Part shown: positions 30,643 to 40,861 of the stretch, piece by piece | Layout: each line of letters begins with the position of its first letter | How positions within the stretch are numbered: position 1 is the stretch's first letter | From: Paracoccus yeei ATCC BAA-599 | GTDB lineage: Bacteria; Pseudomonadota; Alphaproteobacteria; Rhodobacterales; Rhodobacteraceae | Reading direction: 5' to 3' | Assembly: GCF_000622145.1 (NCBI RefSeq) | Contig: NZ_JHWH01000002.1 | Location: 328,032 to 392,031 of the forward strand | Length of the DNA: 64,000 bases | Notes under the pieces: model-generated | The model's database searches: none | Told to the model about the DNA's origin: nothing | What the model saw: the letters and a program-made list of their open reading frames with translations, nothing else | Position numbers and translations under genes: made by a program

Positions 30643-31095
30643 TCAGACCCGTTCGTAACGCGCGCCGCGCAACCGAAGCTGGCTGACGAAGCCGGTGTCG
30701 GGATCGGTCCACGAGCCGCGTTCCAGCACCCCCCGCGCCTCGATCGGCTGGTTCGGATTCGTGAAGGTCTGGCGGCGGTCCAGATAGACGACCATGATGT
30801 TGTCGGGCCAGTCCGCGTCGGTCGAGCAGAACGGGCACAGCGCCATCGGGATCTCGGTCAGGACAAAGAATTGCGCCTCGGCCTTCAAGGGGGGCGCCAT
30901 GAAGCCCTGGATCGCGACCTGCTGGCCGGTCAGGGCCTTGACCTTGTCGGAAAACTCCAGTCCCAGCGCGCTGAACTTGCCGTAAAGCTCGTCAAAGGTC
31001 AGCGCGGGCGCCGCCGCATGGGCGGGCCGGATCAGGGAAAGCCCGGCCAGGCCGGCCAGGCAGCTCCTGCGGGTCAGGGTGTGCGTGCGGATCAT
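30643..31095 (-). CDS. DUF3299 exported protein
   Basis: A 150-aa exported protein. The N-terminus MIRTHTLTRRSCLAGLAGLSL is Tat-like or Sec-like, with a likely cleavage at PAHA-A. The mature part has the DUF3299 core: GFMAPPLKAEAQFFVL, then LCPFCSTDADWPDN with a CxxC, then a beta-rich tail. A perfect AGGAGG ribosome site lies 6 bases before ATG. In other bacteria DUF3299 proteins accompany FtsX-type ABC pairs linked to zinc supply (from memory). The CxxC could bind metal or be redox-active. First gene of the three-gene cassette, 54 bases after phoA. Confidence 0.85.
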   Translation of the reverse strand: MIRTHTLTRRSCLAGLAGLSLIRPAHAAAPALTFDELYGKFSALGLEFSDKVKALTGQQVAIQGFMAPPLKAEAQFFVLTEIPMALCPFCSTDADWPDNIMVVYLDRRQTFTNPNQPIEARGVLERGSWTDPDTGFVSQLRLRGARYERV

Positions 31096-31116
31096 CGCTG
31101 CCTCCTGTCAGGGTGG

Positions 31117-31144
31117 CCCGCCCGGCTGCACCGGGACGGGCCGC
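31117..31144 (-). terminator. Hairpin after phoA
   Basis: GGCCCG and CCCGG (31117-31127) pair with CCGGG and CGGGCC (31133-31144) with a one-base bulge. There is no T-run. It may attenuate, rather than abolish, read-through from phoA into the DUF3299 cassette. Confidence 0.5.
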
Positions 31145-31149
31145 TGTCG

Positions 31150-32904
31150 TCACTGCGCCGGCGCACCCAGCGCCATGGCATCGGCCAGCACGCGGTAGAC
31201 GTCCGACTGCTCCATGTAGCCCTTGAAGGCCTCGGCCCCCGGGCCCGTAGCCTGCAGCACGATGTCGTCGACCGCATGGACGCCGGTGTCGTTCTCGCGC
31301 GGCAGGTTGCCCACGCGCAGCACCGCGCCCGGCAGGTCCTTGTAGGCCTCGTTCGCGACATATTCGCCCTTGTCGTTCTGGATCGCCGGAACGAAGGGAC
31401 CGTCGAGCTTGGGGCTCCAGGTTTCGTAATAGTCGGGGAAGTTGCTGGAGAAGATCGCCAGCCGGCGCGACGGGTTGATCGCATCCGGGAAGCCGTCGGC
31501 GTTCTCGTCCACATAGTTCGGGAAGCCTGCGTCGTCATAGACGCCGACCTTTTCGCGTGCATCGGCCACGTCCTTGTCGTCGTCGATGGTGCCGATGATC
31601 GAAACGCCATGCGTATGATCGCCCGTCACCACCACCAGCGTGTCGGGGTGCTGGGCGGCGAAGTCGCGGGCGACGGCCACGGCCTTGTCAAACTCGATCG
31701 TCTCGACCACGGCGCGGTCCCAGTCCAGCGGGTGCGACATCTTGTCGACCGAGGCAGCCTCGACCATCAGGAAGAAGCCGTCTTCGTCCCTGGACAGCTG
31801 GTCCAGCGCGACCTGGGTCATCTCGACTAGGCCAGGCTGGTTCGGGAGCTTGTCGACGGTGCCCTTCTTCAGCTGGTTGCGGTCCAGCCAGGTGTCCATG
31901 TTGCCGGTGTGGAACAGGCCCAGGATCTTGCCGCTGTTGGTGCCGCGCGCGGCGTCAAGCTCGGCCGCGTCGGTCGCCAGCGTATAGCCCGCGTCGCGGA
32001 ACATCTGGACATAGTCCTGATCGTCCTTGCGTTTCGAGCCGGGCACGTCCGACTTCAGGAAATAGGCCGAGCCGCCGCCCAGCATCACCTCGGGCTGGAC
32101 CTGGTAGAACATGCCGACGATATCGGCCTTGTCCGCGCGCTTGCGGGTGTGGGCGACCACCGCCGCAGGCGTCGCGTCCTGCAGTTCCGAGGTGGTGACG
32201 ACGCCCACCGAACGGCCGCCGGTGCGGCGCAGCGCCTCGGCGATGGTTTCGACCTTGGGGTCGTCCTGGCTGGGCGCGGTGCGGTCGGCATAGACGCCCA
32301 GCGCGTTCACCCGGCTTTTGTGCCCGGTCATGTAGGCCGACATGGTGTTGGCCGAGTCGGTCGCGATGGAATGCGTCGAGGAGGTGCCGATGAAGGCCAT
32401 GTGGTCCAGGTCGTCCATCGCCAGCCGGCCGTCGGCCTTGCCCTCGGTCATGCCCTTGGACATGATCCGGGCGGCGGTGCGGTGCGCGACCGACAGCCCG
32501 TCCGCGACCATGAAGATCACGTTCTTGGCCTTGGCGGTCTCGGGGGTGGCATAGACGGTCCAGGTGACGGTCTTGCTTTCGTCGCCGGCCTTGACCTCGA
32601 CCGTGTAATCCCCCGCCTGGGCCAGGGCCAGGCCGCGCAGGATCAGGGCCGAGCCCAGGATCTTGCCGTCCTCGTCCTTTTCCTCGGCCACATAATCGGC
32701 GGGCTTGCCGAAGACCTCGGCATAGGGCTGGCCGTTCACGGTCACGGCGATCTCGGTCTCGGGGTGGACGGCGTCCAGTTCGACCTTGAAGTCGAAAGGC
32801 GAGGCCGCGAGGATCGTCGCGCGGTCCAGCGGCATGATCGTCGCCGCCTGCGCGACCGGGGTAAACATCGTGGTGGCCGCCAAAGCGGTAATCAGAGCGC
32901 GCAT
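31150..32904 (-). CDS. phoA: Alkaline phosphatase (PhoA family)
   Basis: Periplasmic zinc/magnesium phosphomonoesterase that frees phosphate from organic esters. 584 aa with signal peptide MRALITALAATTMFTPVAQA and an N-terminal beta-sandwich extension (about 22-125). The catalytic domain has first-metal motif VIFMVADGLSVAH, nucleophile Ser in SIATDSANTMSAY, and metal ligands in EAASVDKMSH and VVTGDHTHG. Longer than E. coli PhoA because of the N-terminal domain. The start at 32904 gives the signal peptide. A two-repeat Pho box lies about 60-80 bases upstream. Confidence 0.93.
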   Translation of the reverse strand: MRALITALAATTMFTPVAQAATIMPLDRATILAASPFDFKVELDAVHPETEIAVTVNGQPYAEVFGKPADYVAEEKDEDGKILGSALILRGLALAQAGDYTVEVKAGDESKTVTWTVYATPETAKAKNVIFMVADGLSVAHRTAARIMSKGMTEGKADGRLAMDDLDHMAFIGTSSTHSIATDSANTMSAYMTGHKSRVNALGVYADRTAPSQDDPKVETIAEALRRTGGRSVGVVTTSELQDATPAAVVAHTRKRADKADIVGMFYQVQPEVMLGGGSAYFLKSDVPGSKRKDDQDYVQMFRDAGYTLATDAAELDAARGTNSGKILGLFHTGNMDTWLDRNQLKKGTVDKLPNQPGLVEMTQVALDQLSRDEDGFFLMVEAASVDKMSHPLDWDRAVVETIEFDKAVAVARDFAAQHPDTLVVVTGDHTHGVSIIGTIDDDKDVADAREKVGVYDDAGFPNYVDENADGFPDAINPSRRLAIFSSNFPDYYETWSPKLDGPFVPAIQNDKGEYVANEAYKDLPGAVLRVGNLPRENDTGVHAVDDIVLQATGPGAEAFKGYMEQSDVYRVLADAMALGAPAQ

Positions 32905-32961
32905 TCCTGCCTCGTTTGAATCTCGTCCGAGCCGAAGCTCACGGCGCCCTGCTACCCACCA

Positions 32962-32982
32962 CAGGTGACGGTAAGGTGACAT
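32962..32982 (-). promoter_or_regulatory. Pho box upstream of phoA
   Basis: On the minus strand TGTCACCTTACCGTCACCTG. TGTCAC and CGTCAC start 11 bases apart, the spacing of PhoB half-sites. It lies about 60-80 bases before the phoA start. Confidence 0.75.
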
Positions 32983-33102
32983 CGGCGGGAAAATTGTCCT
33001 TTCTGCCCCGCGACCTATCCTGACGCACGGCAGAACGCGGCGCTTGGGCGGCGGCCCCGTCAGGCCGGTGGCACTGCGCCGTGGCGCGCGACGGAAATGC
33101 AA

Positions 33103-33132
33103 GACCGCACCGGAAGAAGGGCCGGTGCGGTC
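33103..33132 (-). terminator. Terminator hairpin after the FadL-type gene
   Basis: A perfect 11-bp stem (33103-33113 with 33122-33132) with an 8-base loop. It lies 60 bases past the porin stop and isolates it from phoA. No clear T-run. Confidence 0.6.
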
Positions 33133-33192
33133 AGAGCGCTTTCCAGGGATGAACCGGGCCGCCGGGATGGTCCGGCGCGGCCCGGTCCCGGA

Positions 33193-34323
33193 TCAGAAGT
33201 GATAGCCGACGCGGACACCCACGCCCCAGGCATGGTTGCCCGACATGCGCGCGCGGGCCTCGTCCGGCGTGCCGGTTTCGGCATAGGCATCGCCCAGCTT
33301 CACATAGCTGACGCCGGTCGTGACCTTGAAGCTGTCCTGCGTATAGATCGCAGCCAGCGTGACGCCCTTGCGCCCGTTGGTGGGCGCCAGGGGCGACACC
33401 AGGTCATCGCCGTCGGGTTCGTACATGACCGAGACCGAGCCCGACCAGTTCTCGGTGAACTTGCGGCCGACGCCGATGGTGTAGGTGGTCGTGTCCTCAA
33501 GCTCGACCAGCCCGCCCTCGACGCCGAAGCCGGCGGGCGGGGCGCCGACCAGCAAGACCGGCTCGACCTTGAACTCGGACCAGTTCACCCAGCGGATCGA
33601 GCCGAACAGCAGCGTGTCGGGCGCGATGCCGGTCTGCCCTTCGAGCAACCAGGACCGCGGGGTCTTGACCGTCGTCTCGCTGCCGACCGCACCGACCAGC
33701 GGGTGGGTTTCGGTCGTGTCGAAATCATGCTCGATGGGCGAGTTGTAGGTCAGCGAGACACGCGCCGCGATGTCGGGCCGCTCATAGGCGACGCCCGCGA
33801 CCCAGCCCATGCCCCAGGCGCCGTCCAGGTCCACCTGATAGCCCGCAAGCGGGCCGTAGGCCGCCCCGTTCAACCCCACGACGCCGTCGGCGCGCGACCC
33901 GCGAATACCGCCATGGACCGAGAAGTTGTTCTCGAACTTCCAGCGCAGCAGGGCCGTGTAGGTGGTCGAGTTCACCTCGACGAAGGTGCCGCCCAGGGCA
34001 ATCGATTCGCCCCCGGGATAGCGGATGTCCGCGCCGAAGGGCTGCTCCATGATGAAGGCGCCCGACAGGTTCGGGTTGAACTGGTGCTTGTAGGCGATGC
34101 CGGCGAAGCCATAGCCTTGCGCCACGTCCCCGGTGCCGCGCCCGCCGAACAGCGCCAGGTCGCGGCCCGACACGTCCGGATCGACCCCGCCAAAGCTCAG
34201 TTCGACGTAATCTCCCTCCTCGAACAGGGGGGCCAGCGACTGCGGCGCCCGCTCGATTCCTCCGGCCAGAACCGGTGCGGTGCTGCCCAGCAGCAGGCCG
34301 ATCCCGGTTATCAGATATTTCAT
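33193..34323 (-). CDS. FadL-type outer membrane protein
   Basis: Outer-membrane beta-barrel of the OmpP1/FadL family, which moves fatty acids or other hydrophobic compounds. 376 aa with signal peptide MKYLITGIGLLLGSTAPVLAG. Alternating amphipathic strands run throughout, the TFVEVNSTTYTALLRWKFENN strand resembles FadL barrels, and it ends in the outer-membrane signature VRVGYHF (terminal Phe). Substrate unknown. The start at 34323 fits the signal peptide; a 14-bp palindrome lies just upstream. Confidence 0.85.
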   Translation of the reverse strand: MKYLITGIGLLLGSTAPVLAGGIERAPQSLAPLFEEGDYVELSFGGVDPDVSGRDLALFGGRGTGDVAQGYGFAGIAYKHQFNPNLSGAFIMEQPFGADIRYPGGESIALGGTFVEVNSTTYTALLRWKFENNFSVHGGIRGSRADGVVGLNGAAYGPLAGYQVDLDGAWGMGWVAGVAYERPDIAARVSLTYNSPIEHDFDTTETHPLVGAVGSETTVKTPRSWLLEGQTGIAPDTLLFGSIRWVNWSEFKVEPVLLVGAPPAGFGVEGGLVELEDTTTYTIGVGRKFTENWSGSVSVMYEPDGDDLVSPLAPTNGRKGVTLAAIYTQDSFKVTTGVSYVKLGDAYAETGTPDEARARMSGNHAWGVGVRVGYHF

Positions 34324-34340
34324 GTCTTCCTCCCCCAAAC

Positions 34341-34354
34341 GGTTCCAAGGAACC
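34341..34354. promoter_or_regulatory. 14-bp perfect palindrome upstream of the FadL-type gene
   Basis: GGTTCCAAGGAACC, 18-31 bases before the porin ATG, inside the 5' leader. Candidate operator or leader hairpin. The rest of 34355-34573, up to guaB, holds nothing else I can assign. Confidence 0.4.
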
Positions 34355-34408
34355 CGGACAAAGCGTGCGGCAGCCCAATGGCTTGCGTCAATGTTATCAT
34401 CCTTCTGA

Positions 34409-36022
<1,614 letters not shown>

Positions 36023-36159
36023 CCCCTTCGCGCGCGAAAAAGAACAGGGTTCCTCCCGGCGCGTCCTGGGTGGAACGCGATCATCGCCCCGCCCTGCCCC
36101 GGCCCCTTGCCAAGCGGTGGCCGTGGCGCATAGGTCAGCCTGACAGTCAGGACAGGATC

Positions 36160-37206
36160 ATGGCAGAGCCGGCAATCTCATTTCGGGGCGTGACGCGCCG
36201 CTATCCGCAAAAGCGCGGCGGCGACGTGGTGGCGCTGCACGACATCGACCTGGACGTGCCCGAAGGCGCGATCACCGGGATCATCGGCCGGTCCGGGGCG
36301 GGCAAGTCCACGCTTCTGCGCATGGTCAACGGGCTGGAGCGGCCGTCCTCGGGGCAGGTCATCGTGCACGGGCGCGACGTGGGCGCGGCCTCGGACAGCC
36401 GGCTTCAGGCGATCCGGCGCGAGGTCGGGATGATCTTCCAGCATTTCAACCTGCTTTCCAGCCGCACCGTGGCCGAAAACATCGCCCTGCCGCTGGAGAT
36501 CGCGGGCGAGCCCCGCGCCGCCATCGCCCCCCGCGTGGCCGAACTGATCGAACGGGTGGGCCTTGGTGCGCAGGCCGGGCGCTATCCGGCCGAACTGTCG
36601 GGCGGCCAGAAGCAGCGCGTCGGCATCGCCCGCGCGCTTGCCACCGGACCGCGCGTCCTGCTGTCGGACGAGGCGACCTCGGCGCTTGACCCCGACACCA
36701 CGCAGCAGGTGCTGGAACTGCTGCAGGACATCAACCGCGAGATGGGCCTGACCATCCTGCTGATCACCCATGAAATGGCGGTGGTGCGCGACATCTGTTC
36801 CCATGTCGCCGTGATCGAGGCTGGGCGTATCGTCGAAGCGGGCGAGACCTATGCCGTGTTTTCCCGGCCCCGGCACCCGACCACGCGCAGCTTCCTGCAA
36901 GGCGTGACCGGCGTCGCGATCCCGCATTTCGTCAAGGGCATGATGACCGACACCCCCGGTTCGGATCAGGCCGAGGCGGTGGTCCAGGTCACCTTCACCG
37001 GCCGCCACGCGACCGACCCGATGCTGGCGCGGCTGACCGCCGAACGCGGCGTCAGCGTCAACATCCTGGCCGGCGCCATCGAGGAAATCGGCACCCAGCC
37101 CTTTGGCAGTCTGATCGTCGGCCTGCCCGCGTCCCGCCTGGCGGAATCGCGGTCCTTCCTGGAAGAACACGGGCTTCTGACCGAGGTGCTTGGCTATGTC
37201 GGCTAA
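36160..37206 (+). CDS. metN: Methionine ABC transporter ATP-binding protein
   Basis: ATPase of the high-affinity D/L-methionine importer. 348 aa. Walker A GRSGAGKSTLLRMVNGLE, signature LSGGQKQRVGIARAL, Walker B VLLSDEATSALDPDT. The C-terminal NIL domain (about 265-348) binds methionine for trans-inhibition. The start at 36160 (MAEPAISF) follows AGGACAGGATC. Its stop overlaps metI by 11 bases. I looked for a SAM-II or SAM/SAH riboswitch in the 137-base leader and did not find one. Confidence 0.96.
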   Translation: MAEPAISFRGVTRRYPQKRGGDVVALHDIDLDVPEGAITGIIGRSGAGKSTLLRMVNGLERPSSGQVIVHGRDVGAASDSRLQAIRREVGMIFQHFNLLSSRTVAENIALPLEIAGEPRAAIAPRVAELIERVGLGAQAGRYPAELSGGQKQRVGIARALATGPRVLLSDEATSALDPDTTQQVLELLQDINREMGLTILLITHEMAVVRDICSHVAVIEAGRIVEAGETYAVFSRPRHPTTRSFLQGVTGVAIPHFVKGMMTDTPGSDQAEAVVQVTFTGRHATDPMLARLTAERGVSVNILAGAIEEIGTQPFGSLIVGLPASRLAESRSFLEEHGLLTEVLGYVG

Positions 37207-37870
37207 CCTGATCCCGATCCTGTGGGAATCGACCCTGCAGACGCTTTACATGGTCGCCATGTCGACCCTGCTCGGCACGATCATCGGCGCGCCGCTGGGC
37301 ATCTTCCTGGCCACCTCGCGCCGGGGCGAGCTGCTGTCGGCCCCGGTGCTGAACGCCGTGCTGGGGCTGATCGTCAATGCCGCGCGCTCGACCCCGTTCA
37401 TCATCCTGGTGGTGGCGATCATCCCGCTGACCCGGCTGCTGGCGGGCACCTCGATCGGCACCACCGCCGCCATCGTGCCTTTGACCATCGCAGCCGCCCC
37501 CTTCATCGCCCGCCTGATCGAAACCGCGATCCGCGAAATCGACGCCGGCCTGATCGAGGCCGCCCGCGCCATGGGCGCCACCCCCATGCAGATCGTGCGC
37601 AAGGTCCTGATCCCCGAGGCGATGCCCGGCATCATCCTGGGCCTCACGCTGGCCGTGGTCAGCCTGATCGGCTATTCGGCCATGGTCGGCGCGGTCGGCG
37701 GCGAGGGCCTGGGCGACCTTGGCATCCGCTACGGCTACCAGCGCTTCATGCCCGAGGTGATGCTGGCGGTCGTCGTCATCCTGATCGTTCTGGTCCAGGC
37801 GGTCCAATCGCTCGGCGAATGGATCGCATCCCGCTTTGACAAACGCGCGCCCCGCAACCGGGGCCGGTAA
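37196..37870 (+). CDS. metI: Methionine ABC transporter permease
   Basis: A 224-aa membrane component of the methionine importer with five predicted transmembrane segments. The ABC-permease EAA loop reads EAARAMGATPMQIVRKVLIPEAMPG (across residues 120-145). The start at 37196 lies inside metN and is translationally coupled. metQ follows 18 bases after the stop. Confidence 0.95.
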   Translation: MSANLIPILWESTLQTLYMVAMSTLLGTIIGAPLGIFLATSRRGELLSAPVLNAVLGLIVNAARSTPFIILVVAIIPLTRLLAGTSIGTTAAIVPLTIAAAPFIARLIETAIREIDAGLIEAARAMGATPMQIVRKVLIPEAMPGIILGLTLAVVSLIGYSAMVGAVGGEGLGDLGIRYGYQRFMPEVMLAVVVILIVLVQAVQSLGEWIASRFDKRAPRNRGR

Positions 37871-37888
37871 ACCGTGAAAGGAACCCCC

Positions 37889-38665
37889 ATGCGCAAACTC
37901 GCTCTCTTTGCCTCGGCCCTCGCGCTCAGCGCGGCCATGGCCTCGGCCGAGGACATCAAGGTCGGCGTCTCGGTCGGCGAACATGCCGAGATCATGGAGC
38001 AGGTGGCCAAGGTCGCCAAGGACAAGGGCCTGAACATCGACATCGTCGAATTCACCGACTACGTCGTGCCGAACCAGGCCCTGAACGACGGCGACCTGCA
38101 AGCGAACAGCTTCCAGCACCAGCCCTATCTGGACCAGCAGATCAAGGACCGCGGCTTCGACCTGGTGGCCATCGGCAAGACCATCACCACGCCGATGGGC
38201 GTCTATTCCGAAAAGCTGAAGTCGCTGGACGACCTGCCCGAGGGCGGCAAGGTCGCGCTGCCGAACGACCCGACCAACGGCGGCCGCGCGCTGCTTCTCT
38301 TGCAGGACAAGGGCGTCATCTCGCTGGCCGAGGGCACCGGCCTGACCCCGACGCCGCTCGACGTGACGGAAAATGCCAAGAACCTCAAGTTCCTGGAGCT
38401 CGACGCCGCGCAGCTGCCGCGCGCGCTGGCCGATGCAGACGTGGCGATCATCAACACGAACTACGCGCTGGAAGCCGGCCTCAACCCGGAAAAGGACGCC
38501 ATCGCCATCGAAGCCGCCGAAAGCCCCTATGCGAACATCATCGTCGTCCGCACCGCCGACAAGGATGCGCCCTGGGCCAAGACCCTGGTCGACTCCTACC
38601 ACTCGGACACGGTGAAGAAATACATCCAGGACAAATACACCGGCGCCGTCATCCCGGCCTGGTGA
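37889..38665 (+). CDS. metQ: Methionine-binding periplasmic protein
   Basis: Substrate-binding component (NlpA family), 258 aa. It has a Sec signal MRKLALFASALALSAAMASA ending in AxA before EDIKVG. There is no lipobox cysteine, so it should be a free periplasmic protein, unlike the E. coli MetQ lipoprotein. Family motifs: FTDYVVPNQALNDGDLQANSFQH and LPNDPTNGGRALLLL. An earlier in-frame ATG at 37874 would spoil the signal peptide. Third gene of metNIQ; a dispersed 20-mer and a terminator follow. Confidence 0.96.
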   Translation: MRKLALFASALALSAAMASAEDIKVGVSVGEHAEIMEQVAKVAKDKGLNIDIVEFTDYVVPNQALNDGDLQANSFQHQPYLDQQIKDRGFDLVAIGKTITTPMGVYSEKLKSLDDLPEGGKVALPNDPTNGGRALLLLQDKGVISLAEGTGLTPTPLDVTENAKNLKFLELDAAQLPRALADADVAIINTNYALEAGLNPEKDAIAIEAAESPYANIIVVRTADKDAPWAKTLVDSYHSDTVKKYIQDKYTGAVIPAW

Positions 38666-38668
38666 TCG

Positions 38669-38688
38669 TCACCGTTTTCCAAATACCC
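38669..38688 (+). repeat. Dispersed 20-base 3'-intergenic repeat, copy 3
   Basis: TCACCGTTTTCCAAATACCC begins 4 bases after the metQ stop. It is identical to copy 2 (18578-18597) and one base different from copy 1 (11611-11630). Confidence 0.85.
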
Positions 38689-38695
38689 AAAAGGC

Positions 38696-38720
38696 AACGC
38701 CCCGCAGCACGCGGGGCGTT
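38696..38720. terminator. Bidirectional terminator between metQ and the CoA-transferase
   Basis: A perfect 10-bp stem (38696-38705 with 38711-38720) with a 5-base loop, located between the two convergent stops. Confidence 0.8.
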
Positions 38721-38723
38721 CGC

Positions 38724-40226
38724 CTATTCGGGCTGCATCGTCCCGGTTCGCCGCAGCCGGTCGTGCCAGGACAGCGCCTCCTCCAGCAGATGCGGCGTAT
38801 GCCCGCCGCGGGCCAGCGCGCGCTCGTGGTAATCCTCCAGCGCGTCCCGCCACGCGGGCGCCACGCAGTTCCGCAGGATCACCCGGGCCCGCTCGCGCGG
38901 CGCCAGACCTCGCAGATCGGCCAGGCCCTGTTCGGTCACCAGGATGTCCACGTCATGTTCGGTATGATCGACATGGCTGACCATCGGTACCACCGAGGAG
39001 ATCCGCCCGCCCTTGGCCATGGACTTGCTGACGAAGACCGACAGAAAGGCATTGCGCGCGAAATCCCCGGATCCGCCGATGCCGTTCATCATCTGCGTGC
39101 CCATGACATGGGTCGAGTTCACGTTTCCGTAGATGTCGAACTCCAGCGCCGTGTTGATGCAGATCAGCCCCAGCCGGCGCACCACCTCGGGGTGGTTGGA
39201 GATTTCCTGCGGGCGCAGGATCAGCTTGCGTTTGTAATCCTGGAAGCGTCCCATCACCTCGGCATATTTCGGCGCCGACAGCGTGATGGACGAGCCCGAG
39301 GCGAACACCATCTTGCCCGCGTCCATCAGGTCGAAGGTCGAATCCTGCAGGACCTCGCTGTACATCGTCAGGTCGTGGAACGGGCTGTCGATGAAGCCGT
39401 GCAGCACCGCGTTGGCAATCGTGCCGATGCCGGCCTGCAAGGGGTGCAGGTGGCTCGGCAGGCGGGAATGGGCGACCTCGTTCTTCAGGAATTCGGTCAG
39501 GTGGCCGGCGATGGCGCGGGTGTCGGCATCCGGGTCCAGCACGGTCGAGGACGAGTCGAGCTTGGTCGAGACCACGATGGCCGCGATGCGCTCGGGCGGC
39601 ACCGGGATGAAGGGGAAACCGACGCGGCTTTCCGGCGACACCACCGGGATCGGCGTGCGCGTCGGGCGATAGGTCGGGATATAGATGTCGTGCAGCCCCT
39701 CCAGCATCTCGGACTGGCTCAGGTTGATCTCCACGATCACCTTCTCGGCCAGAAGCGCGAAGCTCGCCGAATTTCCGACCGAGGTGGTGGGCACGATGCC
39801 GCCCGTCTCGGTGATCGCCACCGCCTCGACGATGGCGATGTCCACCGGGGGCAGCTGGCAGGTGCGCAGTTGCTCGACCGTCTCGGACAGATGCTGGTCG
39901 ATATACATCACCTCGCCCGCGTTGATGGCGCGGCGCAGGGCGGGGTCGGACATGAAGGGGATGCGGCGCGACAACAGATGCGCCTCGGCCATGGTCTTGT
40001 CCAGATCGTTGCCAAGCGAGGCCCCGGTCATCAGCGTGACTTTCATCGGCGCGCGCTTTGCGCGCTCGGCCAGGGCCATCGGCACGGCCTTGGCCTCGCC
40101 CGCGCGGGTGAACCCGGACATGCCCAGCACCATGCCGTCGCGGATCAGCGATGCGGCCTGATCGGCGCTGACGACACGTTCGCGCAGGCCGGCATGGCGA
40201 ATCCGGCGCAGGTGATCTTCGGTCAC
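38724..40226 (-). CDS. Acetyl-CoA hydrolase / succinate:acetate CoA-transferase family
   Basis: A 500-aa class I CoA-transferase of the Ach1/Cat1/SucCoAT type, which moves CoA between succinate and acetate or propionate. Motifs include VVGTTSVGNSA-like GIVPTTSVGNSASFALLAEKV, the active-site Glu region ALEFDIYGNVNSTHVMG, and GIGGSGDFARNAFLSVF near the C-terminus. The best start is GTG 40226, 8 bases after a GGGAGGA ribosome site and followed by TEDHLRRIRHAGLRERVV. Stands alone between terminators. Acceptor preference cannot be read from sequence. Confidence 0.9.
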   Translation of the reverse strand: MTEDHLRRIRHAGLRERVVSADQAASLIRDGMVLGMSGFTRAGEAKAVPMALAERAKRAPMKVTLMTGASLGNDLDKTMAEAHLLSRRIPFMSDPALRRAINAGEVMYIDQHLSETVEQLRTCQLPPVDIAIVEAVAITETGGIVPTTSVGNSASFALLAEKVIVEINLSQSEMLEGLHDIYIPTYRPTRTPIPVVSPESRVGFPFIPVPPERIAAIVVSTKLDSSSTVLDPDADTRAIAGHLTEFLKNEVAHSRLPSHLHPLQAGIGTIANAVLHGFIDSPFHDLTMYSEVLQDSTFDLMDAGKMVFASGSSITLSAPKYAEVMGRFQDYKRKLILRPQEISNHPEVVRRLGLICINTALEFDIYGNVNSTHVMGTQMMNGIGGSGDFARNAFLSVFVSKSMAKGGRISSVVPMVSHVDHTEHDVDILVTEQGLADLRGLAPRERARVILRNCVAPAWRDALEDYHERALARGGHTPHLLEEALSWHDRLRRTGTMQPE

Positions 40227-40347
40227 GGCAATCCTCCCCCCCAAAGGTCCGGCTGTCTTAGAGGCTCGGCGGGCGACGCGCAAATCAACCCTGCCATGCA
40301 CGCAAGGAAAGGCCAGCGCCAGACCGGCCTTTCGCAAGATCGTTTCG

Positions 40348-40749
40348 TCAGGCGCGCTTGACCAGCGACCAGCGGCCATCGCCCAGCAGCGACAGCGCCA
40401 CCATCACCACCGCCCAAAGCACGGTGTATTCCCAGCCGCCGCCGGGGTTCGAGAAGGTAAAGCCGTTGCCCGCGTGGCCAAAGATCGTGGCGCCCAGCAG
40501 CACAGCCGCCATGACCAGCGAGACCCAGCGCGTGGCGATCCCGGCCAGCAGGGCCAGCCCGCCCGCGATTTCCGCCAGCATCGTCAGATAGCCCAGCGCG
40601 CCGGGCAGGCCGATGGACTGGAAATAACCCGCGGTCCCGGCGGGGGTAAAGATGAACAGCTTGATCAGCCCGTGGGTCAGGAACCAGGCGCCGGTCACAA
40701 GGCGCAGGATCAGCGCCGCCAGATCGGCATTGCGTTCTTTATCGGTCAT
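40348..40749 (-). CDS. DoxX family membrane protein
   Basis: A 133-aa protein with four predicted transmembrane segments, DoxX/SURF4-like. Typical elements are LILRLVTGAWFLTHGLIKLF near the N-terminus and LAEIAGGLALLAGIATRW. It is a family of poorly defined redox-stress or quinone-related membrane proteins. Divergent from a LysR regulator 112 bases away, which often controls such a neighbour. Confidence 0.88.
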   Translation of the reverse strand: MTDKERNADLAALILRLVTGAWFLTHGLIKLFIFTPAGTAGYFQSIGLPGALGYLTMLAEIAGGLALLAGIATRWVSLVMAAVLLGATIFGHAGNGFTFSNPGGGWEYTVLWAVVMVALSLLGDGRWSLVKRA

Positions 40750-40861
40750 GTCGTCGTTTCCATGAAGAAAGGGGGTAACTGCCAGCCCAAATAAGGCTTG
40801 GCGATTGTCGCGAAAACTTCGATATTCGCCGACATATTGTCGCCATGGCGGAGCAAATGGA

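Noticed and set aside
36023..36159. A SAM riboswitch in front of metN
   Set aside because: The leader lacks the conserved core of SAM-II or SAM/SAH riboswitches as I know them; no convincing pseudoknot was seen.
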